Source: PALSA-555 sp036521915
Lineage (GTDB): Bacteria > Actinomycetota > Acidimicrobiia > IMCC26256 > PALSA-555
Direction of reading: 5' to 3'
Length of the DNA: 64,000 bases
NCBI GenBank assembly: GCA_036521915.1
Contig: DATDGU010000111.1
Location: 1 to 64,000 of the forward strand
Shown: in pieces, positions 53,675 through 62,165 of the stretch
Layout of the letters: each line of letters begins with the position of its first letter
Numbering within the stretch: the stretch's first letter is position 1
Notes under the pieces: model-generated
The model's database searches: none
What the model was told of the DNA's origin: nothing
What the model saw: only the letters and a program-made list of their open reading frames with translations
Translations under genes and position numbers: made by a program

Positions 53675-54250
53675 CTACGAGGAGGGCGGGATGGGCAGCC
53701 CGGCCGCCGTGTAGCACTCGTTGCTGGCCTGTGCGGCCACGGCACCGGCACCCGACTCGAGGTCACAGACCGTCGAGGCCGAGATGAACCAGTGGCCGTG
53801 CTCGATGAGCGCGTCGCCGGCCTCGGTGATGCCGAGCGGTGCCCCCGTCGTGCTGGTCGTCTTGTCCTTCAGGTACAGGCCATAGGTGAAGGTCAGCGTG
53901 TGCTTCCCGTTGCACTTCACCGTGATCATGGTCGGCAGGGTTATAGACGTCGGGCTGGTCAGCCCGGCGGCCGTGTCGAGCTGCTCGCTCAGCGCGTACG
54001 ACGGGGCGATCTTCGACCCCATGTCCACGTACGTGAACGCGAGGTTCGAGTTCCCGGAAAGGAAGTCGTCCATCGCGACCGTGATGCCCGTCTTCGCCGT
54101 GCTCGTCGAGCAGCTCGTGACCTTCGGCGACTTCGGTTGCGTCGTCGTGGTCGTTCCGCCGCCCTTCGCGCCCGCTGGTACCGCCGCGGCGAGGGCCATC
54201 ACCGTCCCGAGCGCCGCCGCCCCGAGGGCGGCTGTCCAGTGCTTCCTCAT
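53675..54250 (-). CDS. secreted protein of unknown function
   Basis: 191 residues. Signal peptide MRKHWTAALGAAALGTVMALAAAVPAGAKG, then a Thr-rich run (GGGTTTTTQP) and a domain with four cysteines (SCSTS, KCNGK, VCDLE, ECYTA) that could form two disulfides. No family is recognised. It is exported and probably small and extracellular. ATG at 54250 is 30 bases from the neighbouring regulator's stop. Confidence 0.6.
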   Translation of the reverse strand: MRKHWTAALGAAALGTVMALAAAVPAGAKGGGTTTTTQPKSPKVTSCSTSTAKTGITVAMDDFLSGNSNLAFTYVDMGSKIAPSYALSEQLDTAAGLTSPTSITLPTMITVKCNGKHTLTFTYGLYLKDKTTSTTGAPLGITEAGDALIEHGHWFISASTVCDLESGAGAVAAQASNECYTAAGLPIPPSS

Positions 54251-54280
54251 GCTCCCCCCTGTCCGTGTCTGACGAGTGCG

Positions 54281-54985
54281 TCAGGAAGGTAGCACCGGGG
54301 TCGCCGCAGGAGACGTCGCGGCCACGCCCGGTGGTTGGTCCCGGGCGTCGGCGCCGAAGAGCGCGGCGTGGGTGACGCCGGCGAGGGTGGTGACGAGCTC
54401 GGCCCGCCCGACCCGGATCTGGCGGGTCTCCAGGTAGTAGGTGGCGCGCTCGATCATCGCCACCAGCGCGAGCGCCGCGACGCGGGCGTCGAGGTCGGGC
54501 ACGGCGGCCCGGACGCGGGTGGTGAGCTCGCGGGCGAACTGGGCGACGAGGTCACCGCCGACCTGGCCGAGCTCGCTGTCGACGATCTCGGCCTCGGTCC
54601 AGGTGCGCAGCAGCGCGCTCTGCTGGTCGTAGAGGTCGGTGAACCGGGCCAGCCAGTCGACGAGCGCGGCGTAGCCGTCGCGGTCGGGGGTGAGGGGCGG
54701 GAGCGCCCGGGCGAGCTCGACCATCGATTCGGTCGTACCGGCGACGAGGGCCCGGAACAGCTCCTCCTTGCTCGAGAAGTACAGATAGAAGGTGCCGTGC
54801 GAGGTGCGGGCGGCCTTCACGATGTCGTCGACGCGGGCGGCGTGGAAGCCCCGGTCGGCGAAGACGGCTGCACCGGCGTCGAGGAGCCGGGCGAGGGTGC
54901 GCTGCCCGCGGGCGCGCAGCGCCCGGTCCGGGCCCGGGCCGCCCTGGCGGCCCACCGGCCGCGCCGCGGCGCGCTCGGGATCCAT
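54281..54985 (-). CDS. TetR/AcrR family transcriptional regulator
   Basis: 234 residues. Helix-turn-helix pattern: RTLARLLDAGAAVFADRGFHAARVDDIVKAARTSHGTFYLYFSSKEELFRALV. The C-terminal effector domain is diverse. ATG at 54985 (MDPERAAAR) is preferred over the one at 55015, which adds ten residues without match. It is divergent from the MaoC gene, whose cluster it may control through the 65 bases between them. Confidence 0.86.
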   Translation of the reverse strand: MDPERAAARPVGRQGGPGPDRALRARGQRTLARLLDAGAAVFADRGFHAARVDDIVKAARTSHGTFYLYFSSKEELFRALVAGTTESMVELARALPPLTPDRDGYAALVDWLARFTDLYDQQSALLRTWTEAEIVDSELGQVGGDLVAQFARELTTRVRAAVPDLDARVAALALVAMIERATYYLETRQIRVGRAELVTTLAGVTHAALFGADARDQPPGVAATSPAATPVLPS

Positions 54986-55050
54986 GGTGAACGTCGAGCG
55001 TAGCCTGACGCCCATGTCACCTTCTGGGTCGCGCGACTAGCCTGCGCGCC

Positions 55051-55476
55051 GTGCCCACCACCGCTCCCGCCTTCGACGCGCTGTCCGTCGGCGACGCGGC
55101 GCCGCCGCTCGTCGTCGAGCAGCTGACCCGCACGAACTTCGTGCGCTACGCCGGTGCGTCCGGTGACTTCAACCCGATGCACCACGACGACACCATGGCC
55201 ACGTCGGTCGGCAACCCGTCGGTGTTCGGCCACGGGATGCTCACCGCCGGGCTCATGGCGCGCGTTGTGAAGGACTGGTTCGGGCCCGAGGCGCTGCGCC
55301 GCTTCCAGGTCCGCTTCTCGAAGCAGGTGTGGCCGGGCGACACGCTCACCTGCACCGCGACGGTCACGGGCAAGCGCGACGAGGGCGGCGAGCACCTCGT
55401 CGACCTGGCCTGCGCGGTGACGAACCAGGACGGCGTCGAGGTGCTGAGCGGCACGGCGACCGCCGCGGTGGCCTGA
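55051..55476 (+). CDS. MaoC-like (R)-specific enoyl-CoA hydratase / dehydratase
   Basis: 141 residues of the hot-dog fold. The hydratase-2 motif is ASGDFNPMHHDD (catalytic Asp and His), with GNPSVFGHGMLTAGLM. It hydrates or dehydrates trans-2-enoyl/3-hydroxyacyl thioesters. GTG start. Its stop and the GTG of the next SDR are adjacent (55474-55477), so both act in one acyl-CoA sequence. Confidence 0.88.
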   Translation: MPTTAPAFDALSVGDAAPPLVVEQLTRTNFVRYAGASGDFNPMHHDDTMATSVGNPSVFGHGMLTAGLMARVVKDWFGPEALRRFQVRFSKQVWPGDTLTCTATVTGKRDEGGEHLVDLACAVTNQDGVEVLSGTATAAVA

Positions 55477-56382
55477 GTGGGGCTCCTCGACGGGCGGGTC
55501 GCCGTCGTGACCGGCTCGGGGCGCGGCATCGGCCGGGCCTTCGTGACGGCGATGGCCGACGCGGGCGCCCGGGTCGTCGTCAACGACGTCGGTGCGGCCC
55601 TCGACGGCGCGGGCATCGGCGAGGACCCAGCGACGCAGGTCTGCGAGGAGATCCGGGCGGCCGGCGGGGAGGCGGTCCCGAACCACGACTCGGTGACCGA
55701 CTTCGAGGGGGCGGGCCGCATCGTGCAGCAGGCCCTCGACGCGTTCGGGCGCCTCGACATCCTCGTGAACAACGCCGGGATCGTCCGGGACCGCACCCTG
55801 GTGAAGATGACCGAGGCCGACTTCGACGCGGTCCTGGCCGTGCATCTCAAGGGCTCGTTCAACTGCGCGCACCACGCGGCGGGGGTGATGCGCGAGGCGG
55901 GCTACGGGCGCATCATCAACATCACGTCGTCCGCCGGCCTGCGCGGCAACTTCGGCCAGACCAACTACGGCGCGGCGAAGGCCGCGCTGATGGGGCTCAC
56001 GTTCATCTGGGCGCTCGAGCTCGGACGCAGCGGCATCACGGTGAACGCGGTGGCGCCGGCGGGTGCGACGCGGATGACCGCCGCGCTCTTCGAGCGCTCG
56101 GGCGCCGCGCCACCGCCCGAGCAGGACCCGGCCCTGAACGCGGCGCTCGTCGTCTTCCTCGCGTCGGAGCGAGCCGGCCACGTGAACGGGCAGATCCTCG
56201 GCCGCACCGACTACGCGTACACGATCTTCCAGCACCCCAAGCAGATCGCGTTCATGTGGCGTGACGGCGGCTGGACGCCCGAGCTGGTCGCCGAGCACTT
56301 CGACCAGGTGCTCGGCCAGCACCTCCAGACGGTCGGCATGGTGATGCCGTCCGGGATGGAGTTCCAGGGCGGGACGCCCTAG
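55477..56382 (+). CDS. SDR dehydrogenase, multifunctional-enzyme-2 (3R-hydroxyacyl-CoA) type
   Basis: 301 residues. Cofactor motif TGSGRGIGRAF, NNAG, catalytic Ser (NITSSAGLRGNFGQ), Tyr and Lys (YGAAKAAL). The LVVNDVGAALDG pattern near residue 35 and the layout match the N-terminal dehydrogenase of the (R)-specific MFE-2. With MaoC it would form a beta-oxidation-like pair or steroid side-chain step. GTG start. Confidence 0.87.
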   Translation: MGLLDGRVAVVTGSGRGIGRAFVTAMADAGARVVVNDVGAALDGAGIGEDPATQVCEEIRAAGGEAVPNHDSVTDFEGAGRIVQQALDAFGRLDILVNNAGIVRDRTLVKMTEADFDAVLAVHLKGSFNCAHHAAGVMREAGYGRIINITSSAGLRGNFGQTNYGAAKAALMGLTFIWALELGRSGITVNAVAPAGATRMTAALFERSGAAPPPEQDPALNAALVVFLASERAGHVNGQILGRTDYAYTIFQHPKQIAFMWRDGGWTPELVAEHFDQVLGQHLQTVGMVMPSGMEFQGGTP

Positions 56383-56392
56383 CCCGCGCGCC

Positions 56393-57022
56393 GTGGCCTT
56401 CCCGCTCGGCGTCCTCGACCTGGCGTTCCGCCCCGCCCCGCCGCCCGAGGCGGCGCGCCGGGCGGCGGCGCTCGGCTTCGAGCACATCGACGTCGTCGTC
56501 GAGGTCGACCCGGCGACGCTCGCGCTCCCGGTCGGCTGCCCGACGGCGTTCCCGAAGCCCCAGCCCGGCTGGTGCTCGACGCCCGCGCCCCGCGACGGGC
56601 CGGACATGTGGGAGCGCACGGCGCGCTGGTTCCGGCGCGCGCCCGGCGCGCTCCTCGAGCCGTGGGCCGGCGCGACGGTCTGCTCGCTCGAGACGGTGCG
56701 CGCCATGCAGGCCGAGGTGCCAGGTCTGCGGCTGCTCGTCGACACGGGCCACGTCGCGGACTGGGGCGGCGACCCGCTCGAGCTGCTCGAGCACGCCGAC
56801 CACCTCCAGCTCCGCCAGGGCGGCCCGGGGCACACCCAGCTGCACGTCGACGACCCGGCCGGCGTCGTCGACTTCGCCGCGGTGCTCGCCCGCCTCGAGG
56901 CGCTCGGCTATCGGGGCCGGCTCTCGGTCGAGTACTTCGACCTCCCCGAGTACGGGTGGGGCCTCGAGGACCCCCTCGCCTGGACGGTCGCGCTGGCCGA
57001 GCACGTCCGGGCGCTCATGTGA
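56393..57022 (+). CDS. sugar phosphate isomerase/epimerase-like TIM-barrel protein
   Basis: 209 residues. Xylose-isomerase-like TIM barrel with the pieces AAALGFEHIDVVVEV, LVDTGHVADWGGDP (metal region), DHLQLRQGGPGHTQLHVDD and GRLSVEYFDL. Metal ligands appear partly kept. Substrate unknown. GTG start; the end overlaps the convergent phosphotransferase by eight bases. Confidence 0.72.
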   Translation: MAFPLGVLDLAFRPAPPPEAARRAAALGFEHIDVVVEVDPATLALPVGCPTAFPKPQPGWCSTPAPRDGPDMWERTARWFRRAPGALLEPWAGATVCSLETVRAMQAEVPGLRLLVDTGHVADWGGDPLELLEHADHLQLRQGGPGHTQLHVDDPAGVVDFAAVLARLEALGYRGRLSVEYFDLPEYGWGLEDPLAWTVALAEHVRALM

Positions 57023-58079
57023 GCCGCGCCTGCAGGAAGGCCACGACGTCGAGGTCCTCGACGGCCGCGGTGGCGCGCGCCATGCCGCCCTGGCCGACCT
57101 CGGCGCGCTGCCAGCGCTCCCCGACCCCGGCGGTCGACGTCGCCGACGCCCACGCGTAGGTCGCGAACAGCCGGTACTGGTCCCACTGGGTCGCGGCGTC
57201 GAGCGTCACGCCGTGCGTGGCGAGCTGCGCGCGGTACCGGTCGAGCCAGGCCCGCTCGTGGGCCCGCCGGGTCTCGGTCGGGACCGACTGGCACAGCACG
57301 TACGCCAGGTCCCACATGCCGGCGCGGTGCTGCACCATGCCCCAGTCGAAGAATCCGGGGCGGTCCCCGTCGGCGAAGAGGTTCCCGAGGTGCGGGTCCC
57401 CGTGGGCGAGCGTGCGCGGCTCGACGTCGAAGAGTGCGGCGACCTCGGGGGTGCGCGCCCCGTCGAGGTCGCCGACGGCGCGGAACGCCGCCGGGAGCTG
57501 GTCGGCGAACTGGTCGAGGGCCTGGGCGATGAAGGGGCCGCCGCCGCCGTAGGCGAGGCGCAGCCCCTCGCCGATGAACCCGAGCGGCCCGCCGTCGAAC
57601 TCGGGCGAGGACCAGAACCGGGCGTGGAGCGCGGCGAGCTCGTCGACGAGGCGGGTGACGTAGTCGACCAGGTCCGGGTCGCGGGGGGTGGGGAAGCGGG
57701 CGCCGCTCGCCACGAGGTCCTCGAGCACCATGACGTAGCGGTCCTCGACGACGGCGGCGTGCCAGACGTGCGGGATTCGCACCGGGGTGCGCGCCGCGAC
57801 GTCGCGGTAGAAGCGGGCCTCGGCGACGCCGAGACCGACCGCGTCGACGAAGCGGCGCTGACGCTCGTCGAAGGGTGCGAGCTTCACGAACACCGACGCG
57901 GGCCGTCCGGGCGCATCGCCGTCGTAGGTGACGCCGAGGCGCACCCGGCCGGTCGTCCCCGAGTGCGCGTCGAGCACCTCGACGGCCCGCACCGGCGCGT
58001 CGAGCGCCCCACCCACCCACGCGGCGGTGAGCTCCTCGCGGCGGCCGGCCGGCATCCGCATGGCGTCGGCTGGCGCCAT
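57015..58079 (-). CDS. phosphotransferase family (APH/ecdysteroid-kinase-like) protein
   Basis: 354 residues. The Lys strand is ASVFVKLAPFDERQRRFVDAVGLGVAEARFYRD, the catalytic loop LAHGDPHLGNLF (HGD) and the metal loop GFFDWGMVQH are present. This is a full two-lobed kinase fold, unlike the N-lobe-less reading at 32-33 kb. Substrate unknown; small hydroxylated compounds or lipids are plausible. ATG at 58079. Confidence 0.84.
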   Translation of the reverse strand: MAPADAMRMPAGRREELTAAWVGGALDAPVRAVEVLDAHSGTTGRVRLGVTYDGDAPGRPASVFVKLAPFDERQRRFVDAVGLGVAEARFYRDVAARTPVRIPHVWHAAVVEDRYVMVLEDLVASGARFPTPRDPDLVDYVTRLVDELAALHARFWSSPEFDGGPLGFIGEGLRLAYGGGGPFIAQALDQFADQLPAAFRAVGDLDGARTPEVAALFDVEPRTLAHGDPHLGNLFADGDRPGFFDWGMVQHRAGMWDLAYVLCQSVPTETRRAHERAWLDRYRAQLATHGVTLDAATQWDQYRLFATYAWASATSTAGVGERWQRAEVGQGGMARATAAVEDLDVVAFLQARLT

Positions 58080-58177
58080 CGGCTCCTCCTCGGTTGGCCG
58101 GGCATCATGCCAGCCGCCTCGGGTGCCCCGCCCGGTCGGTACGATCGGAGGTCCTCACCCACGTAAAGGAAGGTGTG

Positions 58178-58717
58178 ATGGCCCGGATCACGATCCTGGA
58201 CCCCACCGCGACGCCCCCCCAAGTCACCCCGGACCCCGGTCCCGACGCGGGCCGCCTCGCCGGCAGGCGGGTCGGGCTGCGCAGCGACGCGACGTGGCAG
58301 TCCTGGGAATGGGTGCTCGACGAGTGGCGTGCCGAGCTGAAGGCGGCCGGCGCCGACGTGACCGAGTGGCACGCCGGCAACCGCATCGGCGACGAGGGCG
58401 ACCGCACGTTCGCGGAGCTGGCGAGTTTCGCGACCGACGTCGATATCGCCATCGTCGGCCTCGGCAACTGAGGCTCGTGCACTTCGTGGAGCGTCCACGA
58501 CACCGTGGCCGCAGCCCACGAGGGCAAGACGGCGGTCGTCGTCGTGACAGCAGAGTTCGAATCCCTCGCCCACACCATGGCCGCGAACGCCGGCCGGGTG
58601 GGCCTGCGCGTGCACACGCTCCCGTATCCCCTCGAATCGCGCCCCGAGGCCGAGGTGCGGGCCATCGCCAAGCAGCACTGGCCCGCCCTCCTCACCACGC
58701 TCGGCGCGTCGACCTGA
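58178..58717 (+). CDS. UGSC family selenoprotein (in-frame TGA = Sec98)
   Basis: 179 residues read through a TGA at 58469-58471. N-terminal: MARITILDPTATPP, a Rossmann-like VGLRSD and ADVTEWH; then the redox signature GLGN-U98-G-S-C101 followed by TSWSVHDTVAAAHEGKTAVVVV, FESLAHTMA and HTLPYPLESR. This is the UGSC family of (seleno)proteins whose motif is a U-x-x-C pair. Frame and coding character continue on both sides. The ATG at 58178 is supported by AAAGGAAGG four bases upstream. A SECIS-like hairpin follows the TGA. The partner gene starts one base after the stop. Function of the family is unknown but redox is expected. Confidence 0.88.
58469..58500 (+). promoter_or_regulatory. bacterial SECIS-like element after the TGA of the UGSC gene
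   Basis: Twelve bases past the UGA a 6-bp stem UCGUGG / CCACGA (58484-58489 with 58495-58500) encloses the loop AGCGU. The loop begins 18 bases after UGA and has G in the second place. It agrees with the bacterial SECIS rules, and its size and loop (xGxGU) match the element of the TlpA-like gene. Binding by SelB is inferred. Confidence 0.78.
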
Positions 58718-58718
58718 G

Positions 58719-59810
58719 ATGACCGACAGCCGGATCGCGTCCCGCGTCGACTGCGGCCCCGAGGGCTGCACGATCGAGTGGCTGGCCAGCAGCCGCCTCG
58801 AGGTCGAGGACGACGCCGCGGCGTTTCAGAAGCTCGCGACCGACGCCGGGTGGGGTGACGGGCTGCCCCTCATCCCGCCGACCGAGGACCGGGTGCGGGC
58901 CCATGTCGCCGCGTCGGGCCGCTTCCCCGACGAGCACCTCTGCGACCTGCCGCCGCGCAACGGCCGGGCCACGGTCGAGAAGCTGGCGATCAACGCGGTG
59001 ATGGCGGGCGCACCCCTCGCGGCGATGCCGCTGCTGTGCTCGGCGATGGAGGCGATGGCCGACCCGCTCTTCAACCTCTTCGCGCTGAACACCACGACGT
59101 CGTGCGTCGCCCCCGGCCTGTTCGTGAACGGCCCGAGCCGCGAGCCGCTCGGCATCCCCTTCGGCGCCGGCTGCTTCGGCGGTCAGGCCGGTCCCGCCCC
59201 GGCGATCGGCCGCGCCACGCGCCTCATGATGCGCAACGTCGGCGGCCAGGTCGTCGGCGTGTCGTCCAAGAGCGTGTTCGGCCAGCCCGGTCGGGTCACC
59301 GGGATCGTCGTGGGGGAGTGGGAGGAGCGCTCGCCGTGGGCGCCGCTCGCCGAGCGGCGCGGCGTGTCGGGTGACGCGGTCACCGTCCACGGCTGCACGG
59401 GGACGATCGACGTCGCCGACATCGTCGCGACGAACGGCGTCGACCTGCTCGAGCTCATCGGGAAGTCGCTCGCCTTCCCGGGCACGAACGCGTTCATCGC
59501 CGGATGGCACGGCGCCGAGATCTTCACGTGCCTCGCGCCGCCCTGGGCCGACCTCATCGCCCGCGCCTACCCGGCGATCGAGGACGTGCAGGAGCGGCTC
59601 TGGGCGCACGCCGCGCTGCCCGTCTCGTGGTGGCCCGCGCCGCACCAGGTGCAGGCGCACGAGCACGGCCGGGTGGACGACGCCGGGATGGTCCACCTCG
59701 TCGAGGACCCCGAGCACATGCTCGTGATGGTGTGCGGCGGGCTCGGCAACCTCCACGCGCTCGCGCTGCACAGCTTCGGGCCGACCCGCGCCGTCACGCG
59801 AGCCTTCTGA
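58719..59810 (+). CDS. UGSC-linked protein of unknown function
   Basis: 363 residues; no family recognised with certainty. It starts one base after the UGSC stop, so the two are almost surely co-translated. Conserved-looking pieces: GDGLPLIPPTEDRV, LPPRNGRATVEKLAINAVMAGAP, NTTTSCVAPGLFVNGP, FGAGCFGGQAGPAPAIGRATRLMMRN and HGCTGTIDVADIV; several cysteines (SC, GC, GC, TC, CGG) could act with Sec98 of its neighbour. No membrane segment or signal peptide. A catalytic partner of the UGSC protein is the working idea. Confidence 0.72.
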   Translation: MTDSRIASRVDCGPEGCTIEWLASSRLEVEDDAAAFQKLATDAGWGDGLPLIPPTEDRVRAHVAASGRFPDEHLCDLPPRNGRATVEKLAINAVMAGAPLAAMPLLCSAMEAMADPLFNLFALNTTTSCVAPGLFVNGPSREPLGIPFGAGCFGGQAGPAPAIGRATRLMMRNVGGQVVGVSSKSVFGQPGRVTGIVVGEWEERSPWAPLAERRGVSGDAVTVHGCTGTIDVADIVATNGVDLLELIGKSLAFPGTNAFIAGWHGAEIFTCLAPPWADLIARAYPAIEDVQERLWAHAALPVSWWPAPHQVQAHEHGRVDDAGMVHLVEDPEHMLVMVCGGLGNLHALALHSFGPTRAVTRAF

Positions 59811-59820
59811 CCCGCCGCCG

Positions 59821-60879
59821 GTGAGCCGACCCGGCGCGATCGTCATTGGCACCGGGTTCGGCGCGCGCGTCCACTTGCCGGCGATGCAGGCGGCGGGCTT
59901 CGACGTCGTCGCGCTCGTCGGGCGCGACCCGGACAAGACGGCCCGCCGCGCCGCGCGGCTGGGCGTCCCGGCGAGCGTCGATCTCGGGTCGCTGCTCGCC
60001 AGCGGCGAGGTCGCCGCGGTGACGATCGCGACGCCGCCGGCGACGCACGCCCGGCTCGCCGTCGCCGCCGCCGAGGCGGGCAAGCACGTGCTGTGCGAGA
60101 AGCCGTTCGCCCTCGACGTCGCCGAGGCCGAGACGATGCTCGCCGCCGCGGACGCGGCCGGCGTCACCCACCTCATCGGCCACGAGTTCCGCCTCGCCCC
60201 GGAACGGGCCGTGCTCGGGCGGGCCGTCGCCGAGGGCCGGCTCGGCCGGGTGCGGCTGGCGACGCTCGTGCAGTTCGTCGCGCTCGTCGCCGACCCGGCG
60301 GCGCGTACGCCCGACTGGTGGTTCGACGCCGGCGCGGGCGGCGGCTGGCTCGGCGCGTCCGGCTCGCACGTCATCGACCAGGTGCGCGCCTGGCTCGGCG
60401 ACTTCGAGGAGGTGAGCGCCCGCCTCCCGGTCGTGTCCGAGCGCACCGGTGCCGCCGAGGACACGTTCGTCGTGCGGTTCCGGCTGCGCAGCGGCGTCGA
60501 CGGCGTGCTGGCCCAGACGGCGGCCGCGTGGGGGCCGATGACGGGCGTGACGCGCATCGTCGGCACGCGCGCCAGCGCGTGGATCGACGGGAGCGACGCG
60601 TGGCTCGCCGACGCCGACGGCACCCGGCGCCTCGACGTGCCCGCCGATCTCGCCCTGCCGTCGCCACCCGAGGAATCGACGGACCCGCGCCACCGCTTCA
60701 CGCACCTCGAGCTCGGTCCGTTCACCCGGCTCGGCGAGGCGCTTCTCGCCGGCGTCGAGGGGCGCCCGGTGGTGTCGGCCGTCCCGCTCGCGACGTTCGC
60801 CGACGGGGTTGCCGCGATGCGCACCCTCGACGCGATCCGCGCCTCGGCGGCGGCCGGCGGCGCGCCCGTCGCCTGCTGA
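59821..60879 (+). CDS. Gfo/Idh/MocA family oxidoreductase
   Basis: 352 residues. N-terminal Rossmann motif IVIGTGFGARVHLPAM, the EKPFAL element (HVLCEKPFALDVAEAETM), and the C-terminal sheet with GGWLGASGSHVIDQVRAWLGDFEEV. These enzymes act on sugars, inositols or biliverdin with NAD(P). Substrate unknown. GTG start at 59821, ten bases after the preceding gene, so it could belong to the UGSC operon. Confidence 0.87.
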   Translation: MSRPGAIVIGTGFGARVHLPAMQAAGFDVVALVGRDPDKTARRAARLGVPASVDLGSLLASGEVAAVTIATPPATHARLAVAAAEAGKHVLCEKPFALDVAEAETMLAAADAAGVTHLIGHEFRLAPERAVLGRAVAEGRLGRVRLATLVQFVALVADPAARTPDWWFDAGAGGGWLGASGSHVIDQVRAWLGDFEEVSARLPVVSERTGAAEDTFVVRFRLRSGVDGVLAQTAAAWGPMTGVTRIVGTRASAWIDGSDAWLADADGTRRLDVPADLALPSPPEESTDPRHRFTHLELGPFTRLGEALLAGVEGRPVVSAVPLATFADGVAAMRTLDAIRASAAAGGAPVAC

Positions 60880-60880
60880 C

Positions 60881-61480
60881 CTACCAGGCCGCCCCGTACC
60901 GGTCGCGGTAGGTGTGCTGCGCGAACGGCTCGCGGCGGGGCGGCCCGAGCGCGCGCGCCGGGTAGCCGAGCGGCACGATGGCCTGCGCCACGACCGTGTC
61001 GGGCAGCCCGACGATCTCGGCGAGCTCGCTCGACAGCGTCGTGGTCAGGGTCGTGAGCGCCGAGCCCAGGCCCAGCGCCTGCGCGGCGAGGCACAGGTTC
61101 TGCACCGCCGGGAAGATCGACGCCGGCACCGTCGCGGGGTGCGCACGCGTCCCGTCAGCGGCGACGACGACGAGCACGGGCGCGCCGCGATAGCCGCCGC
61201 CGGCGATGCCGTGCTCGACGTCGGCCATCAGGCCAGGCTCGAGACGCCGCACGGCGAAGTCGCGGCCGCCGCCCTCCCACGCGCGCGCCGTGAGGTCGTG
61301 AATGCGGGCGCGGGCCGCGTCGTCGCGGACGACGACGAACACCCAGGGCTGACGGTTCTCGGCGCTCGGCGCGAACGTCGCCGCATCGAGAACCCGCGCG
61401 ACGACCTCGTCGGGCAGCGGCGTCGACGCGAACGAGCGGCACGCCCGTTGGGCGTGCACCACGTCGAAGACGTCGCTCAC
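60881..61480 (-). CDS. nitroreductase family flavoprotein
   Basis: 199 residues. FMN-binding pattern at the N-terminus (QRACRSFASTPLPDEVVARVLDAATFAPSAENRQPW) and the later FPAVQNLCLAAQALGLGSALTT plus the IVPLGYPA end typical of the nitroreductase/FMN reductase superfamily. Reduces nitro groups, quinones or acts as BluB-like enzymes; the closest role cannot be told. Start overlaps the stop of the next minus-strand gene (ATG-class, 61477-61480). Confidence 0.87.
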   Translation of the reverse strand: MSDVFDVVHAQRACRSFASTPLPDEVVARVLDAATFAPSAENRQPWVFVVVRDDAARARIHDLTARAWEGGGRDFAVRRLEPGLMADVEHGIAGGGYRGAPVLVVVAADGTRAHPATVPASIFPAVQNLCLAAQALGLGSALTTLTTTLSSELAEIVGLPDTVVAQAIVPLGYPARALGPPRREPFAQHTYRDRYGAAW

Positions 61481-62112
61481 GGGCGCTGCTCGCCGACCCG
61501 TCGGAAGCTGTTCACGTACCAGATGCGCAGCGCCGGGTGCCCCGTCCAGGCGCGGAACGCCTCGCGGTCGAGCCGCTCGCGCACGAGCGGCGTCATCGCC
61601 TGGAAGGAGGTCTCGGGGTCGTCGGTGTCCATCTCGTAGAAGTGCAGGAACCGCGGGTCGCCGCCGTCGGCGTGCTCGTAGGGCGTGACCATCGAGTAGC
61701 CCGGGACCGCCGCCTCGGCGATGTGGCGCAGATGGATGAAGTCGGCCCAGTCCCGCAGCGCCGGCGCGTCGGCGGGCTCCCGTGGGCTGATGAGCACGAG
61801 CGACAGCCCGACCGTCGGCCGGCCGGTCAGGCGCCCCTGCCCGGGCCGAGGCGTGGCCCGGAAGAGGTGACCGGCGACCCCCTCGACCGCCGCCGGCGGG
61901 GCGAAGCCGTCGTCGACCTCATACACGCCGAGCGTGTCGAACTCCGGCAAAACCCGCGGCAGATCGTCACGGTCGCGGTGCACGTTCGTCCACCACGTGG
62001 CGCGCGTCGCGCCCGGCCCGCCGAGCACCACCGGGACCCGCTCCGTCGCGTACCGGTCGGGTGCGACGTCGGTCATCTCGAGATAGAGACCCGGCGTGTG
62101 GCGATCGTCCAC
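61477..62112 (-). CDS. protein of unknown function coupled to the nitroreductase
   Basis: 211 residues, soluble, with no family recognised. It has a repeated sense of aromatic and acidic pieces (TWWTNVHRDRDDLPRVLPEFDTLGVYEVD; RFLHFYEMDTDDPETSF; TPLVRERL) that resemble the dimeric alpha-beta barrel (EthD/ABM) fold. A four-base overlap with the nitroreductase suggests joint use. Start GTG at 62112. Confidence 0.6.
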   Translation of the reverse strand: MDDRHTPGLYLEMTDVAPDRYATERVPVVLGGPGATRATWWTNVHRDRDDLPRVLPEFDTLGVYEVDDGFAPPAAVEGVAGHLFRATPRPGQGRLTGRPTVGLSLVLISPREPADAPALRDWADFIHLRHIAEAAVPGYSMVTPYEHADGGDPRFLHFYEMDTDDPETSFQAMTPLVRERLDREAFRAWTGHPALRIWYVNSFRRVGEQRP

Positions 62113-62165
62113 GGCGGGCGAGTCTATGGACGGTGGTGACAGGGGACCCGGGGCCTACGCTCCCG

